Shown: piece after piece, positions 42,676 to 52,040 of the stretch
How the letters are laid out: every line of letters starts with the position of its first letter
Numbering within the stretch: position 1 is the stretch's first letter
Assembly (NCBI RefSeq): GCF_001544555.2
Contig: NZ_FCOK02000054.1
Location: forward strand, 1-64,000
DNA length: 64,000 nucleotides
Direction of reading: 5' to 3'
Source of the DNA: Caballeronia udeis
GTDB taxonomy: Bacteria > Pseudomonadota > Gammaproteobacteria > Burkholderiales > Burkholderiaceae
Notes under the pieces: generated by a model
The model's database searches: none
The model's input: only the letters and a program-made list of their open reading frames with translations
Told to the model about the DNA's origin: nothing
Made by a program: the position numbers and the translations under genes

Positions 42676-43593
42676 TTAATCAGCGTCGGCGTCAGACTCG
42701 GGATCCAGCGCCAGCACGGTCACCCCCACATCGACCCGATGTGACCCGCCGCCGAGAATCATCCCCCGCAGCAGCGACACGTCGCTATAGTCCCGTCCCG
42801 TAGCAAGCGTCACATGCTCGAGATCGGCGAGCACGTCGTTGGTCGGATCAAGATCGATCCACCCGCTGCCGGGGCAAAACACCGACACCCACGCATGCGA
42901 TGCATCCGCACCGATCAGCTTCTCCTGCCCCGGCGCGGGATCATTGCGCAAATATCCGCTCACGTACCGGGCCGGCAACCCGAGCGAGCGCATGCAGCCA
43001 ATCATCACCTGCGCAAAATCCTGACAGACGCCCCGGCGCATTTCAAACGCGCGATGAGCCGGCGTGTCGTAGGACGTCGCCAGGGGCTTGTACTTGAATT
43101 CGCCATGAATCCGGTGCATCAGGTCGATCGCCCCCTCCGCCAGGGGCTTGCCCGCGGGAAAACTCTCCAGCGCGTAATCCCGCAGGTCCTGCCCGAGACT
43201 GATATTCGGCGATGCAAAGCAAAACTCCGCCTCAGGGCGAAACGGTGCACGAGCGCTAAAACGCATGCCCTTCGCGACCTCGTCCCACGCCGGGGTGGTC
43301 GCCGGATCGAGCGAGGCCCATCGCGGTGTCAGTTCGACGGTCGTTTCGCTGACCATCTGCAATGAGCGGTGCGGTGACTCGAGCGAAAAATACAGTACGT
43401 CGTTACCGAAGGTGTCCACGCGGCTGTTGATGTAAGGCGGCTTGGGATCAATGCTTTCGGTGTGTGAGATCACCCGCTGCCACGCGCAGTTCTGCGGCCG
43501 GATAGTCGCGAGATGCTGAGCCGTTTCCACGTACGTTGAATAACGGTAGGTCGTCCGGTGCGACACCCACAACACGGTTTTCGGAATCTTCAC
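42676..43593 (-). CDS. Transglutaminase-like protein, cluster 2
   Basis: This 305-residue protein has the bacterial transglutaminase N-domain (WVSHRTTYRYSTYVETAQHL) and a core with Cys190 (RRGVCQDFAQ), His233 (DASHAWVSVF) and Asp249 (IDLDPTND). It is a paralogue of the protein at 10651-11454 and ends in the same way with a short extra strand. The GTG start overlaps the stop of the ATP-grasp/alpha-E fusion (GTGA), so the two are translationally coupled. It is probably a peptidase or amidase of the amidoligase system. Confidence 0.9.
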   Translation of the reverse strand: MKIPKTVLWVSHRTTYRYSTYVETAQHLATIRPQNCAWQRVISHTESIDPKPPYINSRVDTFGNDVLYFSLESPHRSLQMVSETTVELTPRWASLDPATTPAWDEVAKGMRFSARAPFRPEAEFCFASPNISLGQDLRDYALESFPAGKPLAEGAIDLMHRIHGEFKYKPLATSYDTPAHRAFEMRRGVCQDFAQVMIGCMRSLGLPARYVSGYLRNDPAPGQEKLIGADASHAWVSVFCPGSGWIDLDPTNDVLADLEHVTLATGRDYSDVSLLRGMILGGGSHRVDVGVTVLALDPESDADAD

Positions 43594-46163
43594 GACGACA
43601 CCTGCAATGCCTGCGTATTCGCGTGGCTGAAGTAACGTGCGCTGATTTCATGCGCAGCGGCGCTGACGTGATCGCCGAGTTCCTCACAGGCCCGCACGAG
43701 TTCGCCATAACTGCCGTCTTCGTCGGTCGTGCACAGTTGCTCGAGTCCGCGCAGGGACTTCAGCAGCTGCGTTGCGTCGCTGAATGCGCCGTGGTTCGTG
43801 TTGCCGGCTGCAATCGAAATCTCGTTGAGCTTGGTGCATAAGCGCGAGTACACGCCGTACAGCCCGCGCGGGTTGGTCGGCTCGACCACCAGCAGGTCGA
43901 TCAGCGCGGGAACCTCGAAACGGCCCGGGTACAGCGATCGATACGTAAGCGTGCTGTCGAACAATTGCAGCAGCAGATCGAACCCGGCCGGCGTCGTCAT
44001 CTGGCCATGCTCGGCGGCCACGCGCAGGAAGGTGGTCATGGTCCATACGCGTTCGATATGCCGTCCGGCGAACACCAGCTTCCATGCTTCATCGCGCGTC
44101 ATGCGGTCGCCCTGCGCACCGCTGATCGAGAGCAGTTGCGTCGACAGAGTCTCGAGCGTGCGCGTCAGCTTCACGCGGTCGTAACGCTCCACGCCGGGTC
44201 CTGGCTTGAATTTCTGGATGGCGTCGCGGAAATCGTTGCGCGCGGCCAGGATCGTGCGCCAGTGATCGGTCGAAAGACGTCCGCGAATCTCGCCGCTCGC
44301 GCGCACCTGGCTCGCCAGGTTCTGGCCAATACTCGCCGCCGCGCCGTTCTCGCCAATATTGGCGACCAGCAACCGCTCAAGTCCGCGCGCCGTGTGCCCC
44401 TGCAGCGGCGTGCCGGGGGGCAGCAGGCCACATTGCCACGCGAGGTCCACCATGGTCTCCAGCATGCCCTCGGAGTCGTTGTTGTCTATCGACGAGAGGA
44501 TCACGCGCAGCAGCCGCACATTGTTCTCGGCGCGCTCTCCGTATCGTCCGGCCCAGAAGAGGTTTTCCGCTGCCCGGCTCGATACCGTCCGATGCTTGCG
44601 CGCAAGGTCAGCCGGTTTTATTGGCGTGGGGAGCAGCGAGAGGCTTGAAGCCGGCTTGCTCGACAGCACCCAGGTGTCGACGCTGCTGCTGCCGTATTGC
44701 ATCGATACCGAGGGTTGGCGCTCCGCCCCCAGCCGCGTGAACCCGCCGGGCATCACGGACCAGCCGCCGTCGATGTTCGCAATCGCATAAACCCGCAGCA
44801 CCGAGGGCCGGCCGGTCAGCGTGTTGTCTTCATAACGCGGCGCGTGCGAACTCGGAAACAGGTTCTGGATGGTGAACGCGTCCGGCATGGCGTCGATCCG
44901 CGCGCGCCAGCCGGCGAGGGGTTGCAGGCCGTCGCCGAAACCGCGCGGGCCGCCGCCGTTGAGCGGCAAGCCCGGCCAGGTGGGAATCACGAAAGCCTTG
45001 TCCAGACGTGCCAGCACCGCTTCGCGCGCTGCTTGTTCACCGCACCACCACGTGGGCACGCTGGCGAGTTCCAGCGGCTCGTTCAGCAGCGCCCGCGAGA
45101 TGGCGGGCAGGAAACCATGCAGCGCCGGCGACTCGACAAAACCCGAGCCCGGCACGTTGGACACCATCACGTTGCCGGCGCGCATTACCTGCAGCAGACC
45201 CGGCACGCCGATGGTGGAATCGGCGCGCAATTCGACCGGATCGCAGAATGCATCGTCCAGGCGGCGCATCAGCACATGAACCCGTTCCAGTCCGGCGAAG
45301 GTCTTGAGGAACAGCATGTCGTCGCGCACGGTCAGGTCCTTGCCTTCAACCAGCGTAACGCCGAGGTAACGAGCCAGGAACGCATGCTCGAAGAAGGTTT
45401 CGCTGAACGGCCCGGGCGTCAGCAGCGCAATGTGCGGCGAGCCTTCGCCGGACATCATCGCCCGGCCGCCCTGGACCAGCGCGGCGATGAGTTGCGAATA
45501 GAACGGCGCAAGCCTCTGGACCTTCATGGAGCGGAACGGCTCGGCGAATACATCCGAGACGATCAACCGGTTTTCCAGCGCATAACCGAGTCCTGACGGC
45601 GCTTCCGTCCGGTGCGCCATCACGGTCCATGTGCCGTTGGGAGCGCGCGTCAGGTCCACGGCAACCAGTTGCAGATACTGCGCGCCGGGCGGCACGAAGC
45701 CCTTCACCGAGCGCAGATACCCGGGATGCCCGAATACCAGCGCGGGCGGCAGCAGGCCGTCGTGCAGCAGGGTCTGAGGCCCGTAGATGTCGGCGACGAC
45801 GGCGTTGAGCAACTTCGCGCGCTGCGTCACCGCGCGCTCGATCACTGCCCACTCGCCTTCATCGATCAGAAACGGCAGCAGGTCCAGCGCCCAAGGGCGA
45901 GGCTCGCCCCCGTCCGCATAGACGTTGTAGCTGATGTCGTTGTCGCGGACCTGCTGCGCGATGGAAGCGGTCGCCCGGTCGAGGTCGGCTATGCCGTCGT
46001 CGCCGAGCAGATCGAAGAATTGCTGCCAGGGAGCACGCAACTGGCCCGACGCGTCGCGCAGTTCGTCCCAATGGCCCTCCCGGGCCGGTACCGCGCGAAG
46101 GTGTGACGACACACTCGCGCGGTTCGTGATTGCTTCAAACGGAAGCGTGGATTGGAAGGCCAA
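43590..46163 (-). CDS. Fused circularly permuted ATP-grasp / alpha-E protein
   Basis: This 857-residue protein is an ATP-grasp module (about 60-500) fused to an alpha-E module (about 527-850). ATP-grasp segments include RTEAPSGLGYALENRLIVSD, LTPGPFSETFFEHAFLARYL, LMRRLDDAFCDPVELRADST and the C-terminal SSSVDTWVLSS. The alpha-E part begins SSRAAENLFWAGRYGERAEN. Cluster 1 encodes these two modules as separate genes, so the fusion supports a physical complex. The expected glycine-rich segment near 400 (LNGGGPRGFGDGL) differs from the KEVHGSGGYG of cluster 1. The biochemical substrate is unknown. Confidence 0.92.
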   Translation of the reverse strand: MAFQSTLPFEAITNRASVSSHLRAVPAREGHWDELRDASGQLRAPWQQFFDLLGDDGIADLDRATASIAQQVRDNDISYNVYADGGEPRPWALDLLPFLIDEGEWAVIERAVTQRAKLLNAVVADIYGPQTLLHDGLLPPALVFGHPGYLRSVKGFVPPGAQYLQLVAVDLTRAPNGTWTVMAHRTEAPSGLGYALENRLIVSDVFAEPFRSMKVQRLAPFYSQLIAALVQGGRAMMSGEGSPHIALLTPGPFSETFFEHAFLARYLGVTLVEGKDLTVRDDMLFLKTFAGLERVHVLMRRLDDAFCDPVELRADSTIGVPGLLQVMRAGNVMVSNVPGSGFVESPALHGFLPAISRALLNEPLELASVPTWWCGEQAAREAVLARLDKAFVIPTWPGLPLNGGGPRGFGDGLQPLAGWRARIDAMPDAFTIQNLFPSSHAPRYEDNTLTGRPSVLRVYAIANIDGGWSVMPGGFTRLGAERQPSVSMQYGSSSVDTWVLSSKPASSLSLLPTPIKPADLARKHRTVSSRAAENLFWAGRYGERAENNVRLLRVILSSIDNNDSEGMLETMVDLAWQCGLLPPGTPLQGHTARGLERLLVANIGENGAAASIGQNLASQVRASGEIRGRLSTDHWRTILAARNDFRDAIQKFKPGPGVERYDRVKLTRTLETLSTQLLSISGAQGDRMTRDEAWKLVFAGRHIERVWTMTTFLRVAAEHGQMTTPAGFDLLLQLFDSTLTYRSLYPGRFEVPALIDLLVVEPTNPRGLYGVYSRLCTKLNEISIAAGNTNHGAFSDATQLLKSLRGLEQLCTTDEDGSYGELVRACEELGDHVSAAAHEISARYFSHANTQALQVSS

Positions 46164-46187
46164 ATTGAGTAGTTTTCGTTGATAAGG

Positions 46188-49100
46188 CTACCGTCGGCGC
46201 AAATCGAGTGTGAACGGAAATTCCAGGCTGCGCTTTGGTTCCTCCACGACCATCCGTCCAGGTGTATGGCCGATCCTGAAAAAGCGCGAACGCCGCCGGC
46301 TTTCCGCCTCGTATGCGTTGACCGGATAGGTCACGTAGTTGCGGCCACCCGGATGGGCTACATGATACCGGCATCCGCCCACCGACCGGTTGCTCCAGGT
46401 GTCAACTATGTCAAAGGTGAGCGGCGCATCCACGCCAATTGACGGATGCAGCGCCGTCGGCTGGGACCATGCCCTGAAGCGCACGCCGGCCACATGTTCA
46501 CTCACCCGCCCGGTGGGTTGCAACGGCAGCGGCACGCCGTTGACCGTCACCACATGGCGGTTGTCGTTGAGCCCGAGCACCCGCACTTCAAGCCGTTCCA
46601 CCGACGAATCCACGTAACGCACCGTACCGCCCGGCGACCCCTGCTCGCCCATCACGTGCCACGGCTCCAGCGCGCTGCGCACCGTCAGTTCGATGCCGTT
46701 CGTCTGGACCGCTCCCACCATCGGGAAACGGAACTCGAAATGCGGCGCGAACCACGCGGCATCGAATGCATAACCGGCTTCATTGAGGTCCGCGATGACA
46801 TCGTGGAAATCCATTTCGATGAACGTGCCGAGCATGAAGCGGTCATGCAGTTCCGTATCCCAGCGCGTGAGACGCGTGGTGTACGGCTTGTCCCAGAACC
46901 GCGCGACGAGCGCACGCAGGAGCAATTGCTGCACGAGGCTCATGCGCGCGTGCGGCGGCATTTCAAAACCCCGCAGTTCCAGCAGGCCGAGGCGGCCGGT
47001 CGGACCATCGGGGGAATAGAGCTTGTCGATGCAGAATTCCGCGCGGTGCGTGTTGCCGGTCACATCGATCAGCAGGTTGCGCAGCGTCCGGTCGATCAGC
47101 CACGGCGGCAACAGCGCGCTATCGCGTCCGCCCAGGCGTTCGAGCTGATGTTCGATCTCCTTGAACGCAATCTCCAGCTCGTAAAGCTGGTCGTTGCGGG
47201 CTTCGTCAACACGCGGCGCCTGGCTCGTCGGCCCGAGGAACAATCCCGAGAACAGGTACGACATCGACGGATGGTTGATGAAGTACGCAATCAGGCCGGC
47301 CAGCAGGTCCGGACGCCGCAGGAACGGGCTGTCGGCAGGCGTCGCGCCGCCAAGCACGAAGTGATTGCCGCCGCCGGTGCCGGTGTGACGGCCGTCGGTC
47401 ATGAACTTCTCGGTGCTGAGATAACTTTCGTGCGCCGACTGATACAGGAACTCGGTGTGATCGACGAGTTGATCCCAGCTCGAAGCCGGGTGAATGTTCA
47501 CTTCGATCACGCCCGGGTCAGGAGTCACTTGCAGCATCTTGAGACGCGCATCGCGTGGCGGCGGATACCCTTCTATCACCACCTTCATGCGCAGATCGGC
47601 GGCCGTTGCCTCAATGGCCGCGAGCAGGTCGAGGTAGTCATCGAGTTCGGTCAGCGGCGGCATGAACACATGCAGCAGGGTCTTGCCGCTTCCAAACGAT
47701 TCCGCTTCGACGTCCGGTCCCGCAGCACGCGCCGGATCACGCGCCTCAACACACAACGCCGTACGCCGGATCCACGAAGCGGACTCGCCGCGCGACGGCT
47801 CGCGGGTTGAGGTTGCAGGCCGTTGCCCGGTGCCTGCTGCTGCGCCTGTACCCGCTCCCGCTCCCGCTCCGGCACCCTCGCCCGCTCTTCCTTCCATACC
47901 GTCCGCTGGAACCGCTTCGCCGCGATATTGCATGCGCAATTCCATCGCCTGACGCAACGGCGCGGGCGGCCCGAACGGGTCGTGCGGATGTTGATACGGA
48001 TAGTCCCCGGCGCTCACCCACGGCAGCGATTCCAGCGGCAAGCGGTACCCCATTGGCGAGTCGCCGGGGATCAGGTACATGCGGCCATCGCGGAAAAACC
48101 AGGGGCCGCTGACCCATGCCGGCTCTCGCATCGGGATATCGCGTTCACGCGCGATAGGCAGCACGTAGCCCGTCACTTGCGACAAGCCCGCGTCGAACAC
48201 GCGACGCAAGCGCATGCGCTCCATCTCGTCGTCGAGTTCGGATTCAAACGGGTCCACGTTCACCGGCAGGCGGCGTTCACGCCACAGGTAGTAGAACGTG
48301 TCTTCGTAGCCGGGCTGGATATACGAAGGATCCAGCGAGACCTTGCCAGCCAGATGTTCGATAAACCGCCGCGCATCTTCTGCGGTGTACTGGCCGGGAT
48401 CGCGTTCATCGGCGAAGAGCTTCGGGTCTTCCCAGATCGGCTCGCCATCCGCGCGCCAGAACAGCGACATCGCCCAGCGCGGCAATTGCTCGCCCGGATA
48501 CCACTTGCCCTGGCCCAGATGCAGGAAACCACCCACGCCATAACGCGCACGCAGCTTGTCCATGAGTGAGACGGCATACCCACGCTTCGTCGGCCCCAGT
48601 GCGTCGGTGTTCCATTCGGCCGCATCGCGGTCGCTTACGGCGACGAACGTGGGCTCGCCGCCCATTGTCAGGCGTACGTCCATGTCGGTCAGTTGCTGGT
48701 CGACCTGGGCGCCCATCTTCTGCACCGCCGACCACACTTCTTCCGTGTACGGTTTCGTGACGCGCGGGGTTTCGAGCACGCGCTGCACTTGCATGATGTG
48801 CTCGAACTCGACTTCGCTTTCATCGACCGCTCCGGAGATAGGCGCGGCGCTGCCCGGTTCGGGCGTGCAGGCGACGGGGATATGTCCCTCTCCTGCCAGC
48901 AACCCGGAGGTGGGGTCGAGCCCGATCCAGCCCGCGCCGGGCAGGAAGACCTCGCACCACGCGTGCAGGTCGGTGAAGTCGACTTCGGTACCGCTCGGGC
49001 CATCGAGTGACTTCTGGTCAGGCGTGAGCTGGATCAGGTACCCCGACACGAAACGCGCGGCGAGCCCGAGTTGCCGCAAGGTTTCAACGAGCAGCCAACC

Positions 49101-49649
49101 CGTGTCGCGGCACGATCCCAACGCCTTTTCGAGCGTTTCCTCCGGCGTCTGGACGCCTGGCTCCATGCGGATCACGTAGCCAATATCGTGCTGCAGCCTC
49201 TGGTTCAGTTCGACCAGGAAATCGGCCGTTATCTTGGGTGTCCTGTCGATGCTCTCGACAAACCTGGCCAGCAACGGCGTGGGCTCGCGCTTGATCAGGT
49301 ACGGCGCAAGCTCAGCCGCGAGCTGGGGTTCGTACTCGAACGGGAATTTCTCGGCGTAGGGCTCGAGGAAAAAGTCGAAGGGGTTGTACACCGCCATCTC
49401 GGCGACCAGATCGACCGTGATCTTGAATTCCTTCGTCTTCTCGGGAAAGACGAGCCGCGCCTGATAGTTGGCAAACGCGTCCTGCTGCCAGTTGATGAAA
49501 TGGTCGGCTGGCTCGACCCGCATCGAATACGAAACGATTGGGGTACGGCAATGCGGCGCAGGCCGCAGGCGCACGACCTGCGGGGAAAGGCCGACGAGGC
49601 GGTCATAACGGTAGTGCGTGACATGGTTCAACGCGACACGGATTGACAC
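46188..49649 (-). CDS. Transglutaminase fused to DUF2126 putative amidoligase
   Basis: This 1153-residue protein starts at GTG 49649 (AGGAG 6 bases upstream). Residues 1-260 are a transglutaminase-like unit with Cys180 (LGSCRDTGWL), His229 (DLHAW) and Asp245 (GLDPTSG). The remainder is DUF2126, annotated in Pfam as a putative amidoligase of the glutamine-synthetase-like superfamily; its segments include LTMGGEPTFVAVSDRDAAEW, RYGVGGFLHLGQGKWYPGEQ, HTGTGGGNHFVLGGATPADS and RAEFCIDKLYSPDG. A low-complexity Ala/Gly/Thr linker lies near residues 600-625. It is 24 bases upstream of the ATP-grasp/alpha-E gene and leads the cluster 2 operon. Confidence 0.92.
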   Translation of the reverse strand: MSIRVALNHVTHYRYDRLVGLSPQVVRLRPAPHCRTPIVSYSMRVEPADHFINWQQDAFANYQARLVFPEKTKEFKITVDLVAEMAVYNPFDFFLEPYAEKFPFEYEPQLAAELAPYLIKREPTPLLARFVESIDRTPKITADFLVELNQRLQHDIGYVIRMEPGVQTPEETLEKALGSCRDTGWLLVETLRQLGLAARFVSGYLIQLTPDQKSLDGPSGTEVDFTDLHAWCEVFLPGAGWIGLDPTSGLLAGEGHIPVACTPEPGSAAPISGAVDESEVEFEHIMQVQRVLETPRVTKPYTEEVWSAVQKMGAQVDQQLTDMDVRLTMGGEPTFVAVSDRDAAEWNTDALGPTKRGYAVSLMDKLRARYGVGGFLHLGQGKWYPGEQLPRWAMSLFWRADGEPIWEDPKLFADERDPGQYTAEDARRFIEHLAGKVSLDPSYIQPGYEDTFYYLWRERRLPVNVDPFESELDDEMERMRLRRVFDAGLSQVTGYVLPIARERDIPMREPAWVSGPWFFRDGRMYLIPGDSPMGYRLPLESLPWVSAGDYPYQHPHDPFGPPAPLRQAMELRMQYRGEAVPADGMEGRAGEGAGAGAGAGTGAAAGTGQRPATSTREPSRGESASWIRRTALCVEARDPARAAGPDVEAESFGSGKTLLHVFMPPLTELDDYLDLLAAIEATAADLRMKVVIEGYPPPRDARLKMLQVTPDPGVIEVNIHPASSWDQLVDHTEFLYQSAHESYLSTEKFMTDGRHTGTGGGNHFVLGGATPADSPFLRRPDLLAGLIAYFINHPSMSYLFSGLFLGPTSQAPRVDEARNDQLYELEIAFKEIEHQLERLGGRDSALLPPWLIDRTLRNLLIDVTGNTHRAEFCIDKLYSPDGPTGRLGLLELRGFEMPPHARMSLVQQLLLRALVARFWDKPYTTRLTRWDTELHDRFMLGTFIEMDFHDVIADLNEAGYAFDAAWFAPHFEFRFPMVGAVQTNGIELTVRSALEPWHVMGEQGSPGGTVRYVDSSVERLEVRVLGLNDNRHVVTVNGVPLPLQPTGRVSEHVAGVRFRAWSQPTALHPSIGVDAPLTFDIVDTWSNRSVGGCRYHVAHPGGRNYVTYPVNAYEAESRRRSRFFRIGHTPGRMVVEEPKRSLEFPFTLDLRRR

Positions 49650-49910
49650 ACCTGACTCCTGGACGAATTTTGGCAATGTTCAAAAGCAAACTCCATGCCG
49701 TTTGGTCGAACGCACCATCGGGCAAGGCTCCCGACAACTTCCATGCACTCAATACTGCGTTTAAACCGTTCTCAGCATCCGCTGATGCACCAAACTGGCG
49801 CGTAAAACGCCCTTTGCGTCTGGACCGGACCGTTCTCGCGGCGGCACGTGCCTTGCTGGAAAGCCAGCATCGCAGTCACCGCGCCTTGCTTGCCAGCCTA
49901 TCTCTTCAAT
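49650..49910. promoter_or_regulatory. Divergent promoter region of amidoligase cluster 2
   Basis: This 261-base interval separates the leftward amidoligase operon from the rightward zinc-ribbon metallopeptidase. It should contain both promoters. No clear consensus boxes or dyads were found by eye. Confidence 0.4.
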
Positions 49911-51086
49911 ATGAAAACATTCCATTGCGGCCGTTGCCAGCATCACGTTTTTTTCGAGAACGTGAAATGCGAATCCTGTGCGGCGTTGCTGGGCTTCGTC
50001 CCTGAATTGTCCGAAGTTTGCGCGTTCGAACCGGCTGGCAACACGGCCGGCGATTCGTCCGGTATTGCGCTGTGGCGTGCGTTGAATCCATCGGCGAACG
50101 GTGCGCTGTTCCGGCAGTGCAATAACTACGCGCTGGAGAATGTCTGCAACTGGATGATCCCGGCGGATTCGCCGGACATATTGTGCCCGGCTTGCAGCCT
50201 GACGCGAACCATCCCCAATCTTTCCCAGCCTGACAATCGCGTCTACTGGTACAAGCTGGAGACGGCCAAGCGGCGCTTGCTGTTTGCGCTCTCGGCACTC
50301 GGCCTGAACACGGATTCCAGGCGGACCAATCCGGACACCGGTTTGCAGTTCGAGTTTCTTGAGGACGGTGACATGGGGCCGAAAGTCCTGACCGGTCACG
50401 ACAACGGCCTCATTACGATGAACATAGCCGAAGCCGACGACGCGCTGCGTGAACGCATGCGCGCGGAAATGCACGAGCCGTACCGCACGCTGCTGGGACA
50501 TTTCCGGCATGAGATAGGCCACTACTATTTCGACCGGTTGGTGACGAATACGAACTGGGAAGCGCCGTTTCGAGAGATGTTCGGCGACGAACGCGTTGAC
50601 TACGCCCAGGCGATGCAGGCGCATTACGACAATGGACCGCCGGCCGACTGGGACCAGTCTTATGTGAGCGCCTACGCCACCATGCATCCGTGGGAAGACT
50701 GGGCGGAGACGTGGGCTCATTACCTGCATATCGTCGATACGGTGGACACTGCTGCCGCCTGCGGATTCAAGCTCGATCCAAAGTCCGACAACGAACCGTC
50801 GCTTACCGAGATCGAGCCGATCGAGAACACCAGTTTCGATAAACTCATGAAGCAATGGTTTCCGCTGATGTACGCATTGAACAGCTTGAATCGAAGCCTG
50901 GGGCTGGCCGATGCATACCCGTTCACGCTCTCGCCGAAGGTCGTCGCCAAGCTGCGTTTCGTGCATAAAGTGATCGCAGGCGCCGGTGCCCGGAAGCCAG
51001 CGAACGAACCGAGCGCTGACGTTCAGCAAGAAATCAAGCCGGAGATCGACCAAGACCCGCAGGAACAGTCTGCGGCGACCAGTTGA
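49911..51086 (+). CDS. Zinc-ribbon putative metallopeptidase (HExxH)
   Basis: This 391-residue protein starts with a zinc-ribbon-like region: Cys6/Cys9 (FHCGRCQ) and Cys20/Cys23 (KCESCA), plus a later set Cys70, Cys79, Cys92 and Cys95. A metallopeptidase domain follows with HEIGH at 200-204 (FRHEIGHYYFDRLV) and a distal acidic/His segment (DWAETWAHYLHIVDT). It matches the family annotated as putative zinc-binding metallopeptidase, whose substrate is unknown. ATG 49911 is the conventional start. It is divergent from the amidoligase operon and about 125 bases before another transglutaminase gene. Confidence 0.88.
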   Translation: MKTFHCGRCQHHVFFENVKCESCAALLGFVPELSEVCAFEPAGNTAGDSSGIALWRALNPSANGALFRQCNNYALENVCNWMIPADSPDILCPACSLTRTIPNLSQPDNRVYWYKLETAKRRLLFALSALGLNTDSRRTNPDTGLQFEFLEDGDMGPKVLTGHDNGLITMNIAEADDALRERMRAEMHEPYRTLLGHFRHEIGHYYFDRLVTNTNWEAPFREMFGDERVDYAQAMQAHYDNGPPADWDQSYVSAYATMHPWEDWAETWAHYLHIVDTVDTAAACGFKLDPKSDNEPSLTEIEPIENTSFDKLMKQWFPLMYALNSLNRSLGLADAYPFTLSPKVVAKLRFVHKVIAGAGARKPANEPSADVQQEIKPEIDQDPQEQSAATS

Positions 51087-51211
51087 TCGGCAAATAATCA
51101 GGAGTTCGAGCTATTTGACTCTGTCTCAACCATCGCCCATGGTGAAACACGCCAGGACGATGCCAGTGGCTCCACGGCCACTCACGCGCCCAACCCAGAA
51201 AGGTCAGTCCG

Positions 51212-52015
51212 ATGAAGCTCCGCGTTGGTTACGAACTGGTCTATGAATGCGTGCAGCCGACTCCGATGCTGCTGATGCTGAACATGCACGCGTCACGTGC
51301 GCAGAACATCCTTGTACCCGACATCCTGAGGGTTGACCCGGGCGTACCCTACTCGCAGTATCGCGACTCGTTCGGCAATCTGTGCAGCCGGCTGGTCGCG
51401 CCGCAAGGCTGGCTCACGCTGTCCACGCAGGGGTTGATCGACGTGCCGCCTTATCCGGAGTTGCCGGAACAAAACGCTTATCAGCACGCCGTTGAAGAAC
51501 TGCCCGACGAGTGCATGCAGTTCCTGCTCGGCAGCCGCTACTGCGAGACCGACCTGCTGTCCGACGCCGCCTGGCAGATGTTCGGCCATACACCGCTCGG
51601 ACGCGCCCGGGTGCAGGCTATTTGCGACTTTGTTCATCGGCACATCCGCTTTGATTACAACTGCGCGCGTCCAACCAAGACGGCATTCCAGGCGTATCAG
51701 GAAGGCGTGGGCGTATGCCGGGACTTTGCGCATCTGGCCGTCGCGCTATGCCGCGCGATGAACATTCCGGCACGCTATTGCACGGGGTATATCAGCGACG
51801 TCGGTTTGCCGCCGCCCTATGCACCCATGGATTTCTGCGCCTGGATCGAGGTGTACCTGGGCAACTCGTGGCACACGTTCGATCCCCGCAATAACGCGCC
51901 GCGTACCGGCCGCGTGTTGATGGCGCGAGGCCGTGACGCCGCCGATGTCGCGTTGAGCAACACCTTCGGCGCCACCACGCTGGTGAGGTTCAGCGTGGTC
52001 TGTGAGCCTCAATAA
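51212..52015 (+). CDS. Transglutaminase-like protein with Cys in place of catalytic His
   Basis: This 267-residue transglutaminase-family protein has a divergent N-domain (MKLRVGYELVYECVQPTPML) and a core with Cys169 (VGVCRDFAH) and Asp224 (HTFDPRNN). At the position where the three paralogues in this window have the catalytic His (S/L-H-A-W), this one reads MDFCAWIEVYLG, that is Cys209. The codon is TGC. Either the subfamily uses another residue, or the protein is catalytically altered. It follows the zinc-ribbon peptidase on the same strand, and the tail RVLMARGRDAADVALSNTFG is typical for its subfamily. Confidence 0.88.
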   Translation: MKLRVGYELVYECVQPTPMLLMLNMHASRAQNILVPDILRVDPGVPYSQYRDSFGNLCSRLVAPQGWLTLSTQGLIDVPPYPELPEQNAYQHAVEELPDECMQFLLGSRYCETDLLSDAAWQMFGHTPLGRARVQAICDFVHRHIRFDYNCARPTKTAFQAYQEGVGVCRDFAHLAVALCRAMNIPARYCTGYISDVGLPPPYAPMDFCAWIEVYLGNSWHTFDPRNNAPRTGRVLMARGRDAADVALSNTFGATTLVRFSVVCEPQ

Positions 52016-52040
52016 AACAGCACGACGTACTCAAGCAGGC

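Noticed and set aside
46446..47810. 454-codon open frame on the + strand opposite the DUF2126 gene
   Set aside because: Low-complexity Arg/His/Gln composition and full overlap with a confidently identified gene.
49761..51053. 430-codon open frame on the - strand opposite the zinc-ribbon peptidase
   Set aside because: Shadow of the metallopeptidase gene, which has clear motifs on the + strand.
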